A stretch of 64,000 nt of DNA from Prorocentrum cordatum. Taxonomy: Eukaryota; Sar; Dinophyceae; Prorocentrales; Prorocentraceae. The position numbers were made by a program, and so were the translations under genes. Positions 1 to 10,990 of the stretch are shown one piece after another. The notes beneath the pieces were generated by a model. That model searched no databases. It worked only from the letters and a program-made list of their open reading frames with translations, and was not told the DNA's origin. The stretch covers positions 665,379 through 729,378 of the forward strand of contig CAUYUJ010014360.1 in the NCBI GenBank assembly GCA_963575745.1. The letters are read 5' to 3'. Each line of letters opens with the position of its first letter. Positions within the stretch are counted from its first letter, which is position 1.

Positions 1-374
1 ATCGACTCCGACTGCGTCTGCAATCGGACGCAATCCTTGCCGAGAAGACGTCGAACCGCGAAGGGACCCGAAGAGAAGTCCGAGTCTGCGGCCAGTCTTG
101 GCCACCCCTGTGCTGCTCCCCCAAAGATGGGGCCCCCCACTTCGCCTCCGTCACACTCCTGGGACGAGGCTATGGTCATGCTCTTTCTCAATGGATCGTG
201 ACCTTTTGTTCAGGCAGGCGCATCTCTGCACAAATGCTTTGGGCCGCGGCTCCACCTCCCCAAGGTAGTTATAGTTTTTCGTCCCGGACCCGTCGGGGCC
301 CAAGGATAAGCCCATCAAGCCGAGTTGTCCCCTGAACTTCCCCCCTCCCCCGCCCCGCGGATAGAGAAAATCAG
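1..374. other. GC-rich stretch, nothing recognised
   Basis: No clear coding segment. The minus strand has short open stretches (for example VEPRPKAFVQRCACLNK near 185-255) that could be exons but match nothing I recognise. A C-rich tract at 339-356 resembles the one at 443-462, suggesting a small local duplication. Confidence 0.3.
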
Positions 375-462
375 CGCCATGGTAAGGGATGGGAGGGAGG
401 GGTAGGACGTCAGATATGACGCGAGCGCACCTAGCTTGACTTCCCCCCTCCCCCGCCCCCTT
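375..462. repeat. Dispersed repeat, copy 1 (pair with 62800-62885)
   Basis: From gcgccatggtaaggga through gacgtcagatatgacgcgag to a C-rich tract, this stretch is closely matched at 62800-62885. On the minus strand both copies read GALASYLTS-x-PS-x-PSLTMA, so similarity is kept at the protein level too. Nature unknown. Confidence 0.7.
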
Positions 463-615
463 CCCTCGGGTACGTTTTCAGCGTCGGACTCGCTTCTTAT
501 GGTCTCGGGGCCCACTGGCAGGCCCCCCACCGACAGCAGGGAGAAACGCCAGAGAGCTGAGAGAACCGCATCGTCGGAGGTCGGGGGGGCACCCCTTTCC
601 TCTCGGGGACATGTA

Positions 616-762
616 TGCTCTGTAAGAACGGTTTTGTTCAAGGCAGGTCTGCCTTCAAAAAATGGTCTACTCTGTAAGAACGGTCTTTTGAAGGCAGATC
701 TGCCTTCAAAAAACCATTTTTTGAAGGCAGATCTGCCTTCAAAAAACCGTTCTTACAGAGCA
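616..762. repeat. Nested foldback element with 44-bp arms
   Basis: Positions 670-713 and 717-760 form a near-perfect inverted repeat (one mismatch at 685, three-base loop). Each arm contains the palindrome TTGAAGGCAGATCTGCCTTC. A further copy of the arm start (TGCTCTGTAAGAACGG, 616-631) is a perfect inverted match to 747-762. This could be a small MITE-like hairpin or snapback rearrangement. Confidence 0.85.
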
Positions 763-1165
763 CACGCTGGGTCGTCTGCAGGGCGCAGCGCGGCCGCGGG
801 AGCGGCAGAGGCCTCCGGCAGCTCCTGAAACAGCTCCACGTCGCGCCAGACCCGCCGCGTCTGGCGAGCCTGGGCACGGGCGCGGCTCGCGCCCCACGAC
901 CTCCCTCCGCCCCCTCTCCCCGAAGACGAGCCAGGATCGCCACGAAGCCGGATCGGGATTGATCAAGGGATCTCTGGAATCCAGCGGCTCTGGGGCCGAC
1001 CGCCGTTGGCGTTCTCCCGGACCGCTCCGGAGCGCTCTGAGGGCAGCTCGGGGCACGCTCGGCCGATTCATCCAGGTCTTGGGCCCACCCGATACCCCGC
1101 CCGATCCTACATCATCGATCATTATCTGTGGCTACTGCTCCTCGTCCACGCTCTGTGAGTCGATA

Positions 1166-1299
1166 CCTCCTCCTCCTCCCCTCCTCCCCTCCTCCTGTTC
1201 CTCGTCCACCTCCTCCTCCTGTTCCTCCTCCTGTTCCTCCTCCTCCTCCTCTCCTCCTCCTCCTCCTCCTCCTCCTCCTCCTCCTCCTCCTCCTCCTCC
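1166..1299. repeat. (TCC)n microsatellite
   Basis: Almost uninterrupted CCT/TCC triplets with a few CTGTTCCTC interruptions. All frames are open, giving meaningless Pro, Ser, Leu or Arg/Gly/Glu runs. Lies downstream of the last recognised channel exon. Confidence 0.95.
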
Positions 1300-1927
1300 C
1301 GGGCGGCCTGGGTGGCCGCGTCGGCGGATATGAAACACGCGCGGCAAGCGGCACATACTCTGGTGCCCTGGTCACCACCGAAGCAGGTACCAGCGGCGTC
1401 GGCAACAGAAGTGAACTGTTCGCTGACCTACGTTACACCTTCGCTCGGTCGTCCCTCCTCCTCCTCTTGCCCCTCGTTATCCTGCTGCACCACTGCAGGC
1501 CGCTCTGCCCGCTTGCCCGACCTCTCTCCCTCTGCTCTTGCCGTCCACGAGGAGCCCTCTCGCTCTGCTGGAGGTAGTGCCGGACTCGCACGGCCAGCTG
1601 CAGAGGCGCGGCTGTTTCAGAAAGCTCGGGGCGGTCCCTGCACGACCTCCATCAGGCCAGGAGCCCGCAACGTTAGCATCCCAGCCTACGCCATCCCAAC
1701 TTTCCTGGCGCTTCTCCTGTGCGCAAGAAGCCTCCTTCGCACCTTTAAGTGCACACGCGTAAACGTGTCACCTGCGCATGCGTGTACATATACCTGCATG
1801 CGCGTGTGCAGAATAACGTGCAACACGCAGCTGGCAGCACGCGTTCCCCGACAAGGAAATGGGCATGCGCGTACTGGGATTCTTCGGTCAACCAGATAAA
1901 CAGCCCCGTGCGCGCAAATACGCGCAC
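1300..1927. other. Unassigned sequence downstream of the C-linker exon
   Basis: GC-rich, with alternating ACGTGT/GCATGC-type sequence at 1740-1815. Further channel exons may be present on the minus strand but none could be identified. Confidence 0.3.
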
Positions 1928-2029
1928 ATGCTTGCGCAAAATCCATATCAAGCCATCCTGCATTGATACGCGGTTCTCCCTCAGGTATTGGCGCATCGAG
2001 GCGTACTGCATGTTGCGGCGCCCATTGAT
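1928..2029 (-). CDS. Channel exon: C-linker after S6
   Basis: Exactly 34 codons between the acceptor cgtcccag and a GT donor (CAT then gtgcgcg). It reads INGRRNMQYASMRQYLRENR followed by VSMQDGLIWILRKH. The pattern of an arginine-rich start, Q/A-x-x-R-x-Y-L-x-E-N-x-V-S and then L-x-x-x-I-W is what follows S6 in dinoflagellate channels (cytoplasmic C-linker leading to a regulatory domain). The frame is continuous with the S6 exon. Any cyclic-nucleotide-binding domain would lie below 1928 or outside the window; nothing convincing was found in 1-1927. Confidence 0.75.
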
Positions 2030-2337
2030 CTGGGACGGAGCTTGCCAAAATCTCAACAAGTCAAAGAAAGAATAGATCGGACTGTGGCGAGGCAGGTTGT
2101 GCATTCCACCAGCCCTCTGGGCGAAGGTGGTTTAGCCTGCTGTCTCTGCCATCTTTCCCTCTTCCCCTTCGGGGAGGTGTTTATCACTGCCCTCTAATAA
2201 TCCTTCCACAATATGAATACTACTCTCCTCTCTCCCCTGATTACGTAGAAGATATCCGGCCCCCCTCCGCGTACCGTTTTTTACACACAGGATTCCCTGG
2301 AACAGGGTTTTCGCTTGTGCTGTTTTTCAACATGTTG

Positions 2338-2520
2338 CTCCCGCTGAAACGCTGGCCTTATTTTCGGGCTTCCGCTCGTTCCGAATCGTGGACCGCTGAA
2401 GCGCTGGCTTCATTTCCGCGCTTCTGCTGGTTCCGAATCGCGCTCCCGCTGCAGCGCTGGCCTCATTCCCACGCTTCCGCTTGTGCCGAATCGTGCTCCC
2501 GCTGCAGCGCTGGCGTCATT
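2338..2520. repeat. 53-bp tandem repeat, about 3.5 units
   Basis: Units carry GCTCCCGCTG-A-GCGCTGGC followed by TTCCGCTTGTTCCGAATCG. The GCTGGC landmark recurs at 2351, 2403, 2456 and 2509 (spacing 52-53). Lies in the 10-kb intron between S6 and the C-linker. Confidence 0.8.
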
Positions 2521-2529
2521 ATTTTCAGT

Positions 2530-4228
2530 GCCATGATAAACGGCATTTTCATGGGACGGCGGGGGTACCCGCATATTGCCTGCTGTGCGCAGGGAAATAT
2601 CCCTGTCAAAAAAGTTGCGACATGCACTTCGAGGCAAAATCTGTATCTCATGCGCGGGCACCCCGCGATCACCGTGCATGGGCTTTTGACTGGGACGGCG
2701 GGGGTGCCGGCACACTGCCTTTTGTGTGCAGGCCCACCAGACACTATGATGGCCACCCCGCCGCGATTGCGCACTCGTTTTCGACCAGGGTGGGGGCCGA
2801 CACGGTTCCCGATGCATCCTGCCGCGTGCGCAGGCGTACTGGGCACTCGCGCGCAGCTGAAGCGTGCAGCACACATGGCGCACATGGATCACGTGGCGCA
2901 TGTGGCGCACCAGGCGTGCCTGGCACGCTCGGGACACAGGGGTGCCTGGCGCACCTGACGCGCGTGGCGCGCCTGGCACGCGTGGCGCACCTCGCCTCAG
3001 CGGTGCGCACATAGGATCTGATTTGATCCACATGTGCTTCCCATCCGAGGACGACTACTGAACATGCTGAGACCCGGGTGCTACTTCTGTGTTAGGAGGG
3101 CGGCTGGTAGTGAGCGAGATAGCTTGCGGGTGGGGAGGGTGTCTTGATCACTGTTCCCTATTAATAAACACCCCCTCCCCCACCCGGCCAGCAGCCAACC
3201 CGGAACCATGCGCACACCATGAGGGCCCCCCCCACCATCCCTTTCAAAAAACAATGCGAAACTAACTCCGCCTCCAAATTTAGAGCATGCGCAACCAACC
3301 CGATGCGGGCCCCCCCCGCCACCATCCCTGTCAAAAAACAATACACGGCACACTTTGGGGCAAAGTCTGGAGTCATGTTCGTGAGGCCCGCGGGCACTTT
3401 GTTTTGTTTTTCGGCAAGGACGGCGGGGGTGTCATCATATTGCCTGCTGCGCGCCGGGCTACCATCCCTGACATACACACAATACAAAATGCATTTCGCG
3501 GCTAAATGTGAATAGTGCGCGGCCACCCCGCGATCATTGTCAAATGGTTTTTGTCAGGGACGTCGGGGGTGGTGGCGTCTGGCCTGCTGTGCGCAGGCCC
3601 ACCAGACACAATGATGGGCATTGGTTGTCGACAGGGATGCTGGGGGCCGACATGTTTCCCGATGTGTGCTGCCACGTGCGCAGGCGCACCTGACACACTT
3701 TGCGCGTGCCCCAGACGTGGCGCACCTGGCGCGGCCGGAGGGAGCATTTGGCGCAATAGGCGTGCCTGGCACGCTCGGGCCCCATGGGTGCCTGGCGCGC
3801 CTGGCACGCGTGGCGCACATCGCCCCAGCGTCGCGCACATGGGCTCGGTTTTGGCTCCCAGTAGCTGCCCATCCAAAGACGAGCGCGGAACATGCTGAGG
3901 CTCGGGTGTTGCTCATGTGTTGGGAAGGCGGTGGGGAGTGACCTAGGCGGCTTGCTATCCGGAGGGTGTCTTGATCACTGAACCCTATTAATAAACACCC
4001 CCTCCCCCAGGCGACTGGTAGCCAACCCAGAACCACGAGGGCCCCCCCCACCATCCCTTTATTAAAATAATACAAAAAACTCTGCCTCCAAATTCGGAGC
4101 ATGCGCAGCCAACCCGATGCGGCCTCCCCCCACCATCCCTGACAAAAAACAATACAGAGTACACTTGGCGGCGGCGGCGGCGGCTGCGACGGCTGCAGCG
4201 GCGGCTGCGGCGGCTGCGGCGGCTGCGG

Positions 4229-4259
<31 letters not shown>

Positions 4260-4345
4260 GGGGGCGGCGGCGGCGGCTGCGACGGTGGCAGTGGCGGCAG
4301 CGGCTGCGGCGGCAGCGGCTGCGGCGGCGGCGATTTGGCAGCGGG

Positions 4346-4383
<38 letters not shown>

Positions 4384-4560
4384 GCGGCGCGGAGGCGGCG
4401 GCGGCGGCGGCGGCGGATTGGCCCCCAGTAGCTGCCCATCCAAAGACGACTGCTGAATATGCTGAGGCTCGGGCCAGACTCGGGTGCTACGTATGCGTTA
4501 GGAGGGCCGGTGGGGGCGGGCGAGACCGCTTGCGGGCGGGGAGGGGGTCTTGACCCCTCT
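2530..4560. repeat. Diverged tandem duplication, unit about 830-850 bp
   Basis: Unit 1 (about 2530-3350) and unit 2 (about 3400-4165) share the same order of landmarks: a GACGGCGGGGGTG segment, CCACCAGACAC-ATGATGG, a GTGGCGCACCTGGCACG-type mini-array, CATCC-AGACGA-CTGAACATGCTGAG, and CCCTATTAATAAACACCCCCTC (3152 and 3978, offset 826). A third partial unit follows the GCG array at 4430-4560. The arrays at 2860-3000 and 3690-3840 are degenerate 9-10-bp repeats. Confidence 0.8.
4167..4416. repeat. (GCG)n microsatellite
   Basis: About 250 bp of GGC/GCG triplets with sparse GCT and GTG variants. The apparent poly-Ala and poly-Arg frames on both strands are artefacts. It interrupts the second tandem-duplication unit. 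Confidence 0.95.
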
Positions 4561-4611
4561 CTCTACCCCCTCCCCCTGGACCTGGACTGGACGCCCCGCG
4601 ACCCAATGGAG

Positions 4612-5150
4612 CGTCCAAGATGGCCCAAGATGGCTCCAAGAGGGCCTCAGAGAGCCCAAGATGCCTCCAAGAAAGCTCAAGGTAGCTCAAGATAGCCTCC
4701 AACGAGATCCAAGAGGCTCCAAGACCGCCCCAAGACGGCGCCAAGTAGCTTCGCAGCACCCCTGGGAGCACACAGGAGGCCCAAATCCCCCCAAACCCAA
4801 GGACAAAATATGGTTGCTATGTTCTCGCCTTTTCGCTTATGATGGCTTTCCGATGCGTCAAGATGGATCCAAGATGGCCCAAGAGGGCCCCAAGAGAGGC
4901 CCAAGAGGGCCCCAAGACAGCCCCAAGAGCGACCAAGAGCGCTCCAAGAAAGCTCCAAGAGGCGACTGTGGGGGCTCCAGAGGGGCGCCGCAAATTAAAG
5001 CTCCGAGATTATTTGAGCGACCTCCTCCAGGGTGGCCTCACGAGGGCCTCAAGGGCTCCCAAGAGAGCCCCAAGAGAGCGCCAAGAGGCCCCCAGAATGC
5101 CCCAAGAGGCCCCTAAGCGGCCCCAAAGACGCCCCAAGAGGCCGCCCAGG
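4612..5150. repeat. Degenerate CCAAGA array
   Basis: Dense repetition of CCAAGA with variable GGCCC, TGGCTC or GGCTCC spacers, period roughly 10-12 bp. Interrupted at 4800-4860 by a distinct core (ATGTTCTCGCCTTTTCGC then TGGCTTTCCGATGCG) that recurs in the other arrays. Lies in the S6/C-linker intron. Confidence 0.85.
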
Positions 5151-5217
5151 AAGCCAAAAAGAAACATCCCGAGATACTCCGAGAGGCATCCACGAGGCCT
5201 CTGGCCTTCTGCTTGCC

Positions 5218-5458
5218 CTCCTCCATCCTCCTCCTCCTCCTTACCATCTGCCTGTTCCGCCTTTCCCTCCTCCTCCTCCTCCTCCTCCTCCTCCTCCTCC
5301 ATCCTCCTCCTCCTCCTCCTCCTCCTCCTCCATCCTCCTCCTCCTCCTCCTCCTCCTCCCCTCCTCCTCCTCCTCCTCCTCCTCCTCCTCCTCCTCCTCC
5401 TCCTCCTCCTCCTCCTCCTCCTCCTCCTCTTCCTCCTCCTACTACTACTACTCCTCTT
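5218..5458. repeat. (TCC)n microsatellite
   Basis: About 240 bp of CCT/TCC triplets ending in TACTACTAC. Produces spurious Pro/Ser/Leu and Arg/Gly/Glu frames. Confidence 0.95.
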
Positions 5459-6157
5459 CAACTTTCAAAAATAACAGCTGCCCCCTCTTGCTGCTACACG
5501 CCTCTGATCACCTCAATTCTCCTGGTCCTAGTGTCGGGATGGGCTGGTGGGGATTCGCGAAGCGTCACCAAATCGGAATGCTGCGGGTGCTGACAGCGAC
5601 ATGGAGAAGCAGGCGAACGTCGACGGAACGTAGCGGCTCCCAGACAAAAAGTGACCACACCCATGGTGGGAAGGTGATGCAGCATGATAACAACCACAAC
5701 TGCGAAATGCCCTTGCTTCGCACCCCTCCCCCCCTAACCCAAAGCTGAAATGTCCACATGTTGTCCCTGGCCTTTAGACTACCGCCCAAACCCGTCAATT
5801 TTGAATTCAGGGGAAGGGGGGTATCGGGTATACATGTTGGTCCAACGTGCTTGAATAACTCAAGGTCTTGGCGAGACACGTGTGGACACGTTTAGCTCAC
5901 CCACCGAAGCATTGGAAGCACCTCCCCCCACCATTCGACAGGCCGTGCGTCGGGGGCCACCTTCGAGACCACTGATCGGGCAGCCTGGCCGCGGCTCTGT
6001 GTGCACGCAGCCTCGGGGGCAGGAGCCCTGGCCGTGGGCGGCGGTGGGCGGCAGGGGGGGGGGGGGGGGGGGGCCGATGCGAAAGGAATGCCCACCGGGG
6101 TACGGCCAGCCCGCAGAACAATGACGGGCGGCTTTCCAAGGTTACCCTCGCATCCAT
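5459..6157. other. Intronic, no feature except a G run
   Basis: Mixed-composition sequence with no convincing exon. A run of about 21 G residues lies at 6053-6073. Confidence 0.4.
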
Positions 6158-6165
6158 TGGGGAAC

Positions 6166-6346
6166 GAGCAATGGCATAAACATAAAAGCTCAGAGGTCCG
6201 CGCGGATTTCTCGGATCGGCGCTGCCCCCCCGGGCGGCGCCTCCGGCGCCGCCCCTGGCGCGCTCCGCGCGCCAAGGAAGGGGGGTCCAGCGCCGATCCG
6301 AGAAATCCGCGCGGACCTCCGAGTTGGTATGTTCATGCCATTGCTC
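6166..6346. mobile_element. Foldback/MITE-like element, 59-bp inverted repeats
   Basis: Arms 6166-6224 and 6288-6346 match at 54 of 59 positions, running from GAGCAATGGCAT through GGTCCGCGCGGATTTCTCGG to CGGCGCTG. The 63-bp centre is itself palindromic (GGCGGCGCC...GGCGCCGCC). Weaker inverted similarity extends outward to about 6157 and 6356. The arm is related to that of 29307-29519. No transposase is present, so any mobility would be non-autonomous. Confidence 0.75.
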
Positions 6347-6379
6347 GCTCCCCTAATCCATCCCCGTCGGCCCCTTCGT

Positions 6380-6500
6380 GGCCGCGTTCGCTGGCCGCGC
6401 CCCGCCCGCAAAGTGCCGACGCGGCCTCGCAAGGCCCCGGCATCCTTACCGTGCGCCCTTACTATACGTGCGGACTGCTGCAGGACACCCCGCCCGCGCT
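6380..6500 (+). repeat. Dispersed repeat (inverted mate at 24830-24950)
   Basis: The plus strand reads AAFAGRAPPAKCRRGLARP; the minus strand at 24830-24950 reads AAFAGRAPLAKCRYGLPRP and continues in parallel. Nucleotide similarity is also clear. It may be a relic of a mobile sequence; coding status is unknown. Confidence 0.65.
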
Positions 6501-6847
6501 CGGCAAGGAAGTGCGCCTCGGCCTTGCCACGTCTTGCGCCTGGTCGCCGTCGCGCCCCGCTCCCCGCTCGGCGGCTGCTTGCGCTCGCGCCGGCTCGAAC
6601 GGGCGTTACCGATGCAGTCCTGGCGCGTGCCAGGAGCACACGGCCTCCAAGACCTCTGCGAAAACCATCACTCCAAGACCCTCCTCCAGCACGGCTCCAT
6701 AAGACGCCCCCCACCCCCCCTCCACCCAACATGAAGGACAGATGACGCGTGAGGCGCGTCGTGACGTGGTGTTTGGATGTTTCGTTTGGACTACTGCTTG
6801 TCGGTGCACTCGGGCTGGCAACTCGGGTGGCATCTCCCTCCCTGTTT

Positions 6848-6852
6848 CTCTA

Positions 6853-6890
<38 letters not shown>

Positions 6891-7000
6891 TATCGCTCTA
6901 TGTTGATCTCTCTCTCTCTCTCTTTCTCCCCCTCCATCGCCCTCGCCCTCTCCCTCTCCCTCTCTCTCTCTCTCTATATATATATCTGCCTCTCTCCCCT
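6848..7000. repeat. (TC)n microsatellite
   Basis: CT/TC dinucleotide runs with short interruptions, ending in TATATATATA. A second block follows at 7094-7215. Confidence 0.9.
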
Positions 7001-7093
7001 ATGACTATCTGCTGCATACATCCCTCACCCAGCATCTTGATTAAATACCACTGCGCGTGCATATCATCATTTTTCATTGTGTATATAACGCCA

Positions 7094-7215
7094 TATCTCT
7101 CTCTCAAACACTCTCTGTCTCTGTCTCTCCCCCACTCTCTCTCTCTCTCTCTCTCGGTCTCTGTTTTCTGTTTCTCTCTCTCTCTCTCTATGTCTCTCTC
7201 TCTCTCTCTCTCTCC
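7094..7215. repeat. (TC)n microsatellite, second block
   Basis: CT-rich dinucleotide tract, separated from the first by about 95 bp of non-repetitive sequence. Confidence 0.9.
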
Positions 7216-7364
7216 TCCGCCACCGTACCCCCTGGCACTTTGAGGCGTGGTAGAATACCAAGTGCTACCTGGTATGGCCTCTGTCGTCTTCAAAAGACCC
7301 CTCTCCCGGCTGCACCCCGTTGCGCGCGTCACGATCCCTCCTAAAAAGCCATGGGTCCGCACTC

Positions 7365-7880
7365 CCGAGCTCCCAAGACGGCGGAGGCAGGCTACCAAGA
7401 CCGCCAAGATGGCACAATGTGTCTCCACTGCGGCCCAAGATAGCCCCAAGGCGACCCTAGATGGCGTCAAGAAGACTCATGATTGAAAGATGTGGGCGTC
7501 TTCGCGTGTTCGAGTTCCCTGCAAGTCCAGACGGGCCTCCAAGATGGCCCCAGGACGGACTAGGAAAGCCCCAGCGTGGCCAAACAATCCGCCAAGACTG
7601 CCTCAAGACAGCCCGACAAAGCCCCTAGGCGGCCCAGGACGGCCCTAAGAGAGCCCCAAGCCAGCCCAAGAGGGCCTCCAGAGGGACCCACGACTGCATC
7701 CGAGGGCCCCACGAGGGCCCCACGACGGCCCCTCAGACGGCCCCCCAGACGGCCAAGATGGCCCCAAGATGGGCCACGAGAGGCCCAAGAGGAACCAGAC
7801 GGCCCCTAGACGGCCCAAGAGAGCACCACAAGAGATCCCGAAGATTGCCCCACTGGAGCCCAAGATAGCCCCAAGGCAGC
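7365..7880. repeat. Degenerate CCAAGA array
   Basis: Same type as 4612-5150: CCAAGA/CCACGA with GGCCC spacers, plus-strand orientation. The mixture of 9-, 10-, 12- and 15-bp steps prevents assignment of one period. Confidence 0.8.
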
Positions 7881-8139
7881 CCAAATGAGCTCCATGCGAG
7901 TTCCCCAACCAGTCGAAACGAAAGGTATGTGACGGCCTTCGGTGCTCTAACTTTGCCACTCAACTGACTGAGCTGAAACAATGGCGGGACTAGCCGCAGG
8001 CACATCGATCCGCCGCCCCATGTTGCCTTATCAGAAGGGTGCCTGGCGTGCTAACGTTCTGGTGGTTTTTGGTTGCTGCTAAGACTCCCCTCTGGGGCAT
8101 CGGCACAGCGCGCCAGACATCCGGAAGATGTGCCTGTCA

Positions 8140-8830
8140 AAGCCTTTCTCGCCCAAGACTTCAAGATGCTTCCAAGACGGCCAATATGGCCCAAGATGGC
8201 CTCCAAGAAGCCTCCAAGACGGCCAAGGTGGCCGCAAGATGTCTCCAAGACGGTCCAAGATGCACCTCAGACGGCCTAAGATGGCTTCAACATGGCCCAA
8301 GACGGCCCAAGAGGCACCCAAGAAGCCCCTAAGACTGTCAAAGAGGCCCCTAAGAGGTCCTCCGGGAAGGCTCGAAGAAGCCAAAAGCATTCATATACCG
8401 TTAGTTTTGAAGGATTTGGGCACTTGCTTCAAAACGGCCTCCCGTCGGCCCAAGACGAACCAAGAGGTTCGCAAGATTGCCCCAAGATCGCCCAACTGGC
8501 CTCCAAGATTTTCCCAGGACGGCCCAAGAGGCCCCCAAGACGGCCCCCAAAGGGCCCCATGATGGCCAAAGAGGCCTCCAAGACGCCTAAGATGGTATTC
8601 AAGACGATTCTGAAGCGCCCCAACAGGGCCCCAAGACCGCCAGAGAAGCTCCCAAAACGGCTTCCGATGGCGTCAGATGGACCAGAAACGCCGTAAGACG
8701 GCTAAAGGGGGCCCCAAAGAAGCACCCAAAAGCCCCCAAGAGGCTCAAGGAGGCCCCCAAGAGGCCTCCAACAGGCCCCCAAGAATCTCCCAGGAGGCCC
8801 CAAGAATAACCCAATAAGCTCCCAAGAGGT
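8140..8830. repeat. Degenerate CCAAGA array
   Basis: Long array of CCAAGA units, split near 8385-8430 by a non-repeat AT-richer insert (CATTCATATACCGTTAG). Same strand orientation as the others. Confidence 0.85.
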
Positions 8831-9733
8831 CTCCTCATCCTTATCCTCATCATCCTTTTTCCCTCCTCTCCTCGTCCTCCTCTTCCTCCCCCACGTGTTC
8901 CCCGAAGGGCTTCCACAACGGATGGGGAAACGCATGGTCCAATAGCGTAAACTCTGCTCATACGTTTGGCCACAAAGACGTATCTTAAAAGGCATGGGGC
9001 GGCGGTGACTCGCCGTAGGCGTCTTCGAAAATGTACCCTCTTGGAGGCCTAGAGGCCATCTCGGAGGCCATTTTGGATGCCATGTCGCCTTGCCTTGCCT
9101 TGTCGGGGCCAAGACGGGGACGCGACACGCCCAGCTCGTCGCCGAGGGGCCGCTGGAAGGGCTGACACACTACGCCGCACAATCCACGTCGCAGCACTCC
9201 CCGCCCTTGCCTGTGGACCGGGTGTGGCTGGCACTCTGGAGGCCGCCACGGGCCAGCCGCGCGCGGAGAAGAGGACGAGGCACATGCGAAACTCGCTGCA
9301 AGGCGGAGCGTCGGAGTTGAGCGCTAGGCGGAACCTCGTGGGGGTATGTTTAAAGGGGCCCAGGGACCAGGGACACACAAATACCCCAATCTTTCCCAAC
9401 CACCCCGTGGTGCTGGGTCCTCGTTTTGAAGAGACAGCGCCCCGCGTCTCCTCTCCTCCGCCGCCTTCCTCCTCCCCCTCCTCCCCTCCCCCCTGCTCCA
9501 TCATCCCGCGGGGAGGAAGGCCCCCGACCTTGCTTGCTTCGGGGACTAGGCCAGGCGGTGGCGTAAGTGGTGGATCCTCGTGTGATCCAGTGCGCCACCC
9601 GCCTGGCCCCTCGTCCTCACACCCATCGGGCACGCATCAACCTCCATCATCACCATCATCCCATCATCCCATCATCCTCATCCATGCGCCCCCCCATCGA
9701 TTTCACCACACACACACACACGTCACTCAACAG
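8831..9733. other. Intronic, no exon recognised
   Basis: GC-rich sequence. A short piece at 9356-9410 (CAGGGACACACAAATA) resembles the start of the dispersed 155-bp element found at 13157. The CA/ATC-rich part at 9640-9730 is low complexity. Confidence 0.4.
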
Positions 9734-10010
9734 GGAGCTCCGCCGCAGGCCCCAGTGGCAGGGTTCGCATGGCACCGCCGCCTCCATTTCGGCACACCCC
9801 TCACACGCTTCGTGGCTCCATGGGGAGCTCCGCCCAAGGCCCCAGCGGCAGGGTTCGCATGGTACCGCCGCCTCCATTTCGGCACACCCCTCACACGCTT
9901 CGTGGCCCCATAGGGAGCTCCGCCGAAGGCCCCAGTGGCAGGGTTCGCATGGCACCGCCGCCTCCATTTCGGCACACCCCTCACACGCTTCGTGGCTCCA
10001 CAAGGAGCTC
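9734..10010. repeat. 90-bp tandem repeat, 3 units
   Basis: GGAGCTCCGCC recurs at 9734, 9824, 9914 and 10004, an exact 90-bp period. Units differ by only a few bases and stay open in several frames because 90 is divisible by 3. Related single copies with GGCACACCCCTCACAC occur near 15660-15740. Confidence 0.95.
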
Positions 10011-10045
10011 CGCCGAGGGCGATACCCACAACGGCGGTATTCACA

Positions 10046-10182
10046 ACTGCATATGGTTGGACATTTCGCCCGGATATTTCTTTTATGTTCTAGGTTTTCG
10101 GTTTCCCCCACACTTCCTGTATGTTCCCATCTTTTCCTGGTGGTCAACGATTAATGGTATCTGTGGGTTTTTCCCCTTCTGA
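10046..10182 (+). repeat. Dispersed AT-rich element, copy 1 (partial)
   Basis: Contains TTTTCGGTTTCCCCCACACTTCC then TCAACGATTAAT and TGTGGGTTTTTCCC, matching the right two thirds of 13157-13307 at lower identity. Confidence 0.6.
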
Positions 10183-10619
10183 ATGTTGAACCTCGTTTGT
10201 TTTGATCTTGAGGCCATGTTGGGGTCCTGTTTGGGCCCTCCGGGGGCAATCTCGGGACTCCGTTGAAAGCTCTCTGAAGCCCGAGGAGCCCTCCTGGGGC
10301 TGTCGTGCGACCAGCGTAGCGTTCAGTACAAGTCGTAGTGTTGCCGCTTTCGCGATGTGGAACTCTCTTCGGGCCATATTGGGGCCATCCTGGGGGAGCC
10401 TGAAAAGCATCAAGGGAGAGCCTGAAGGGCTCCAAGACGGCATAACGCCCAAGAGCGCCCAAAGATCGTACAAAGAAGACACCAGCGTGCGGTTGGTCTT
10501 GCTCCAGAGGCAGTGTTAATGGACACCGCAACCCTGAGGTGCTTGAAATGTGTTGGCCTTCTCTGGGGCATCATTCGGGCGCTTTTGGACAAAAATCGCT
10601 GCAAGGTGGCCCGAGATGT

Positions 10620-10990
10620 CCTAAGATTTCCTCCAAGGTGGCGCAATGAGTTCCAAGTTGGCTCACGATGGCCTGGGGCAGGCCTCCAATGGCTTCAAGA
10701 CGGCCCAAGGCGGCTCCAAGTGGCGACGGAGCCTCCGAAGGTCGCCCCCAAGAATGAAGCCCAAGCCCTTGAATGTCTCAAATGGTTCAATGATGTTTGC
10801 CGTCTCACCGTTTCGCTTACCATGGGCTTGGCATCACGATGGCTCCAAGATCGCGCAAAAAGAGCCCCACGAGGGGCCCGTAAAAGCTTCAAGAAGACCA
10901 CGCGAGCTCCACAAACAGCGCGCCACGAGGGTTCCAAGAGACTAGTTTTCGGGGTCTGGCAGGGCGAGGCCCCCAGAGAGCCCCCCTCCA
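10620..10990. repeat. Weak CCAAGA-type array with shared core
   Basis: Sparser GGCTCCAAG/GGCCC units, containing the core GCCGTCTCACCGTTTCGC then TTACCATGG at 10797-10830, homologous to the core in the other arrays. Confidence 0.6.

Noticed and set aside
3160-3175. AATAAA as a polyadenylation signal
   Set aside because: TTAATAAACACC is part of the duplicated intronic unit (also at 3986) and dinoflagellates do not reliably use AATAAA.
9734-10010. CRISPR-like array
   Set aside because: Units are 90 bp with no repeat/spacer structure, and the genome is eukaryotic.
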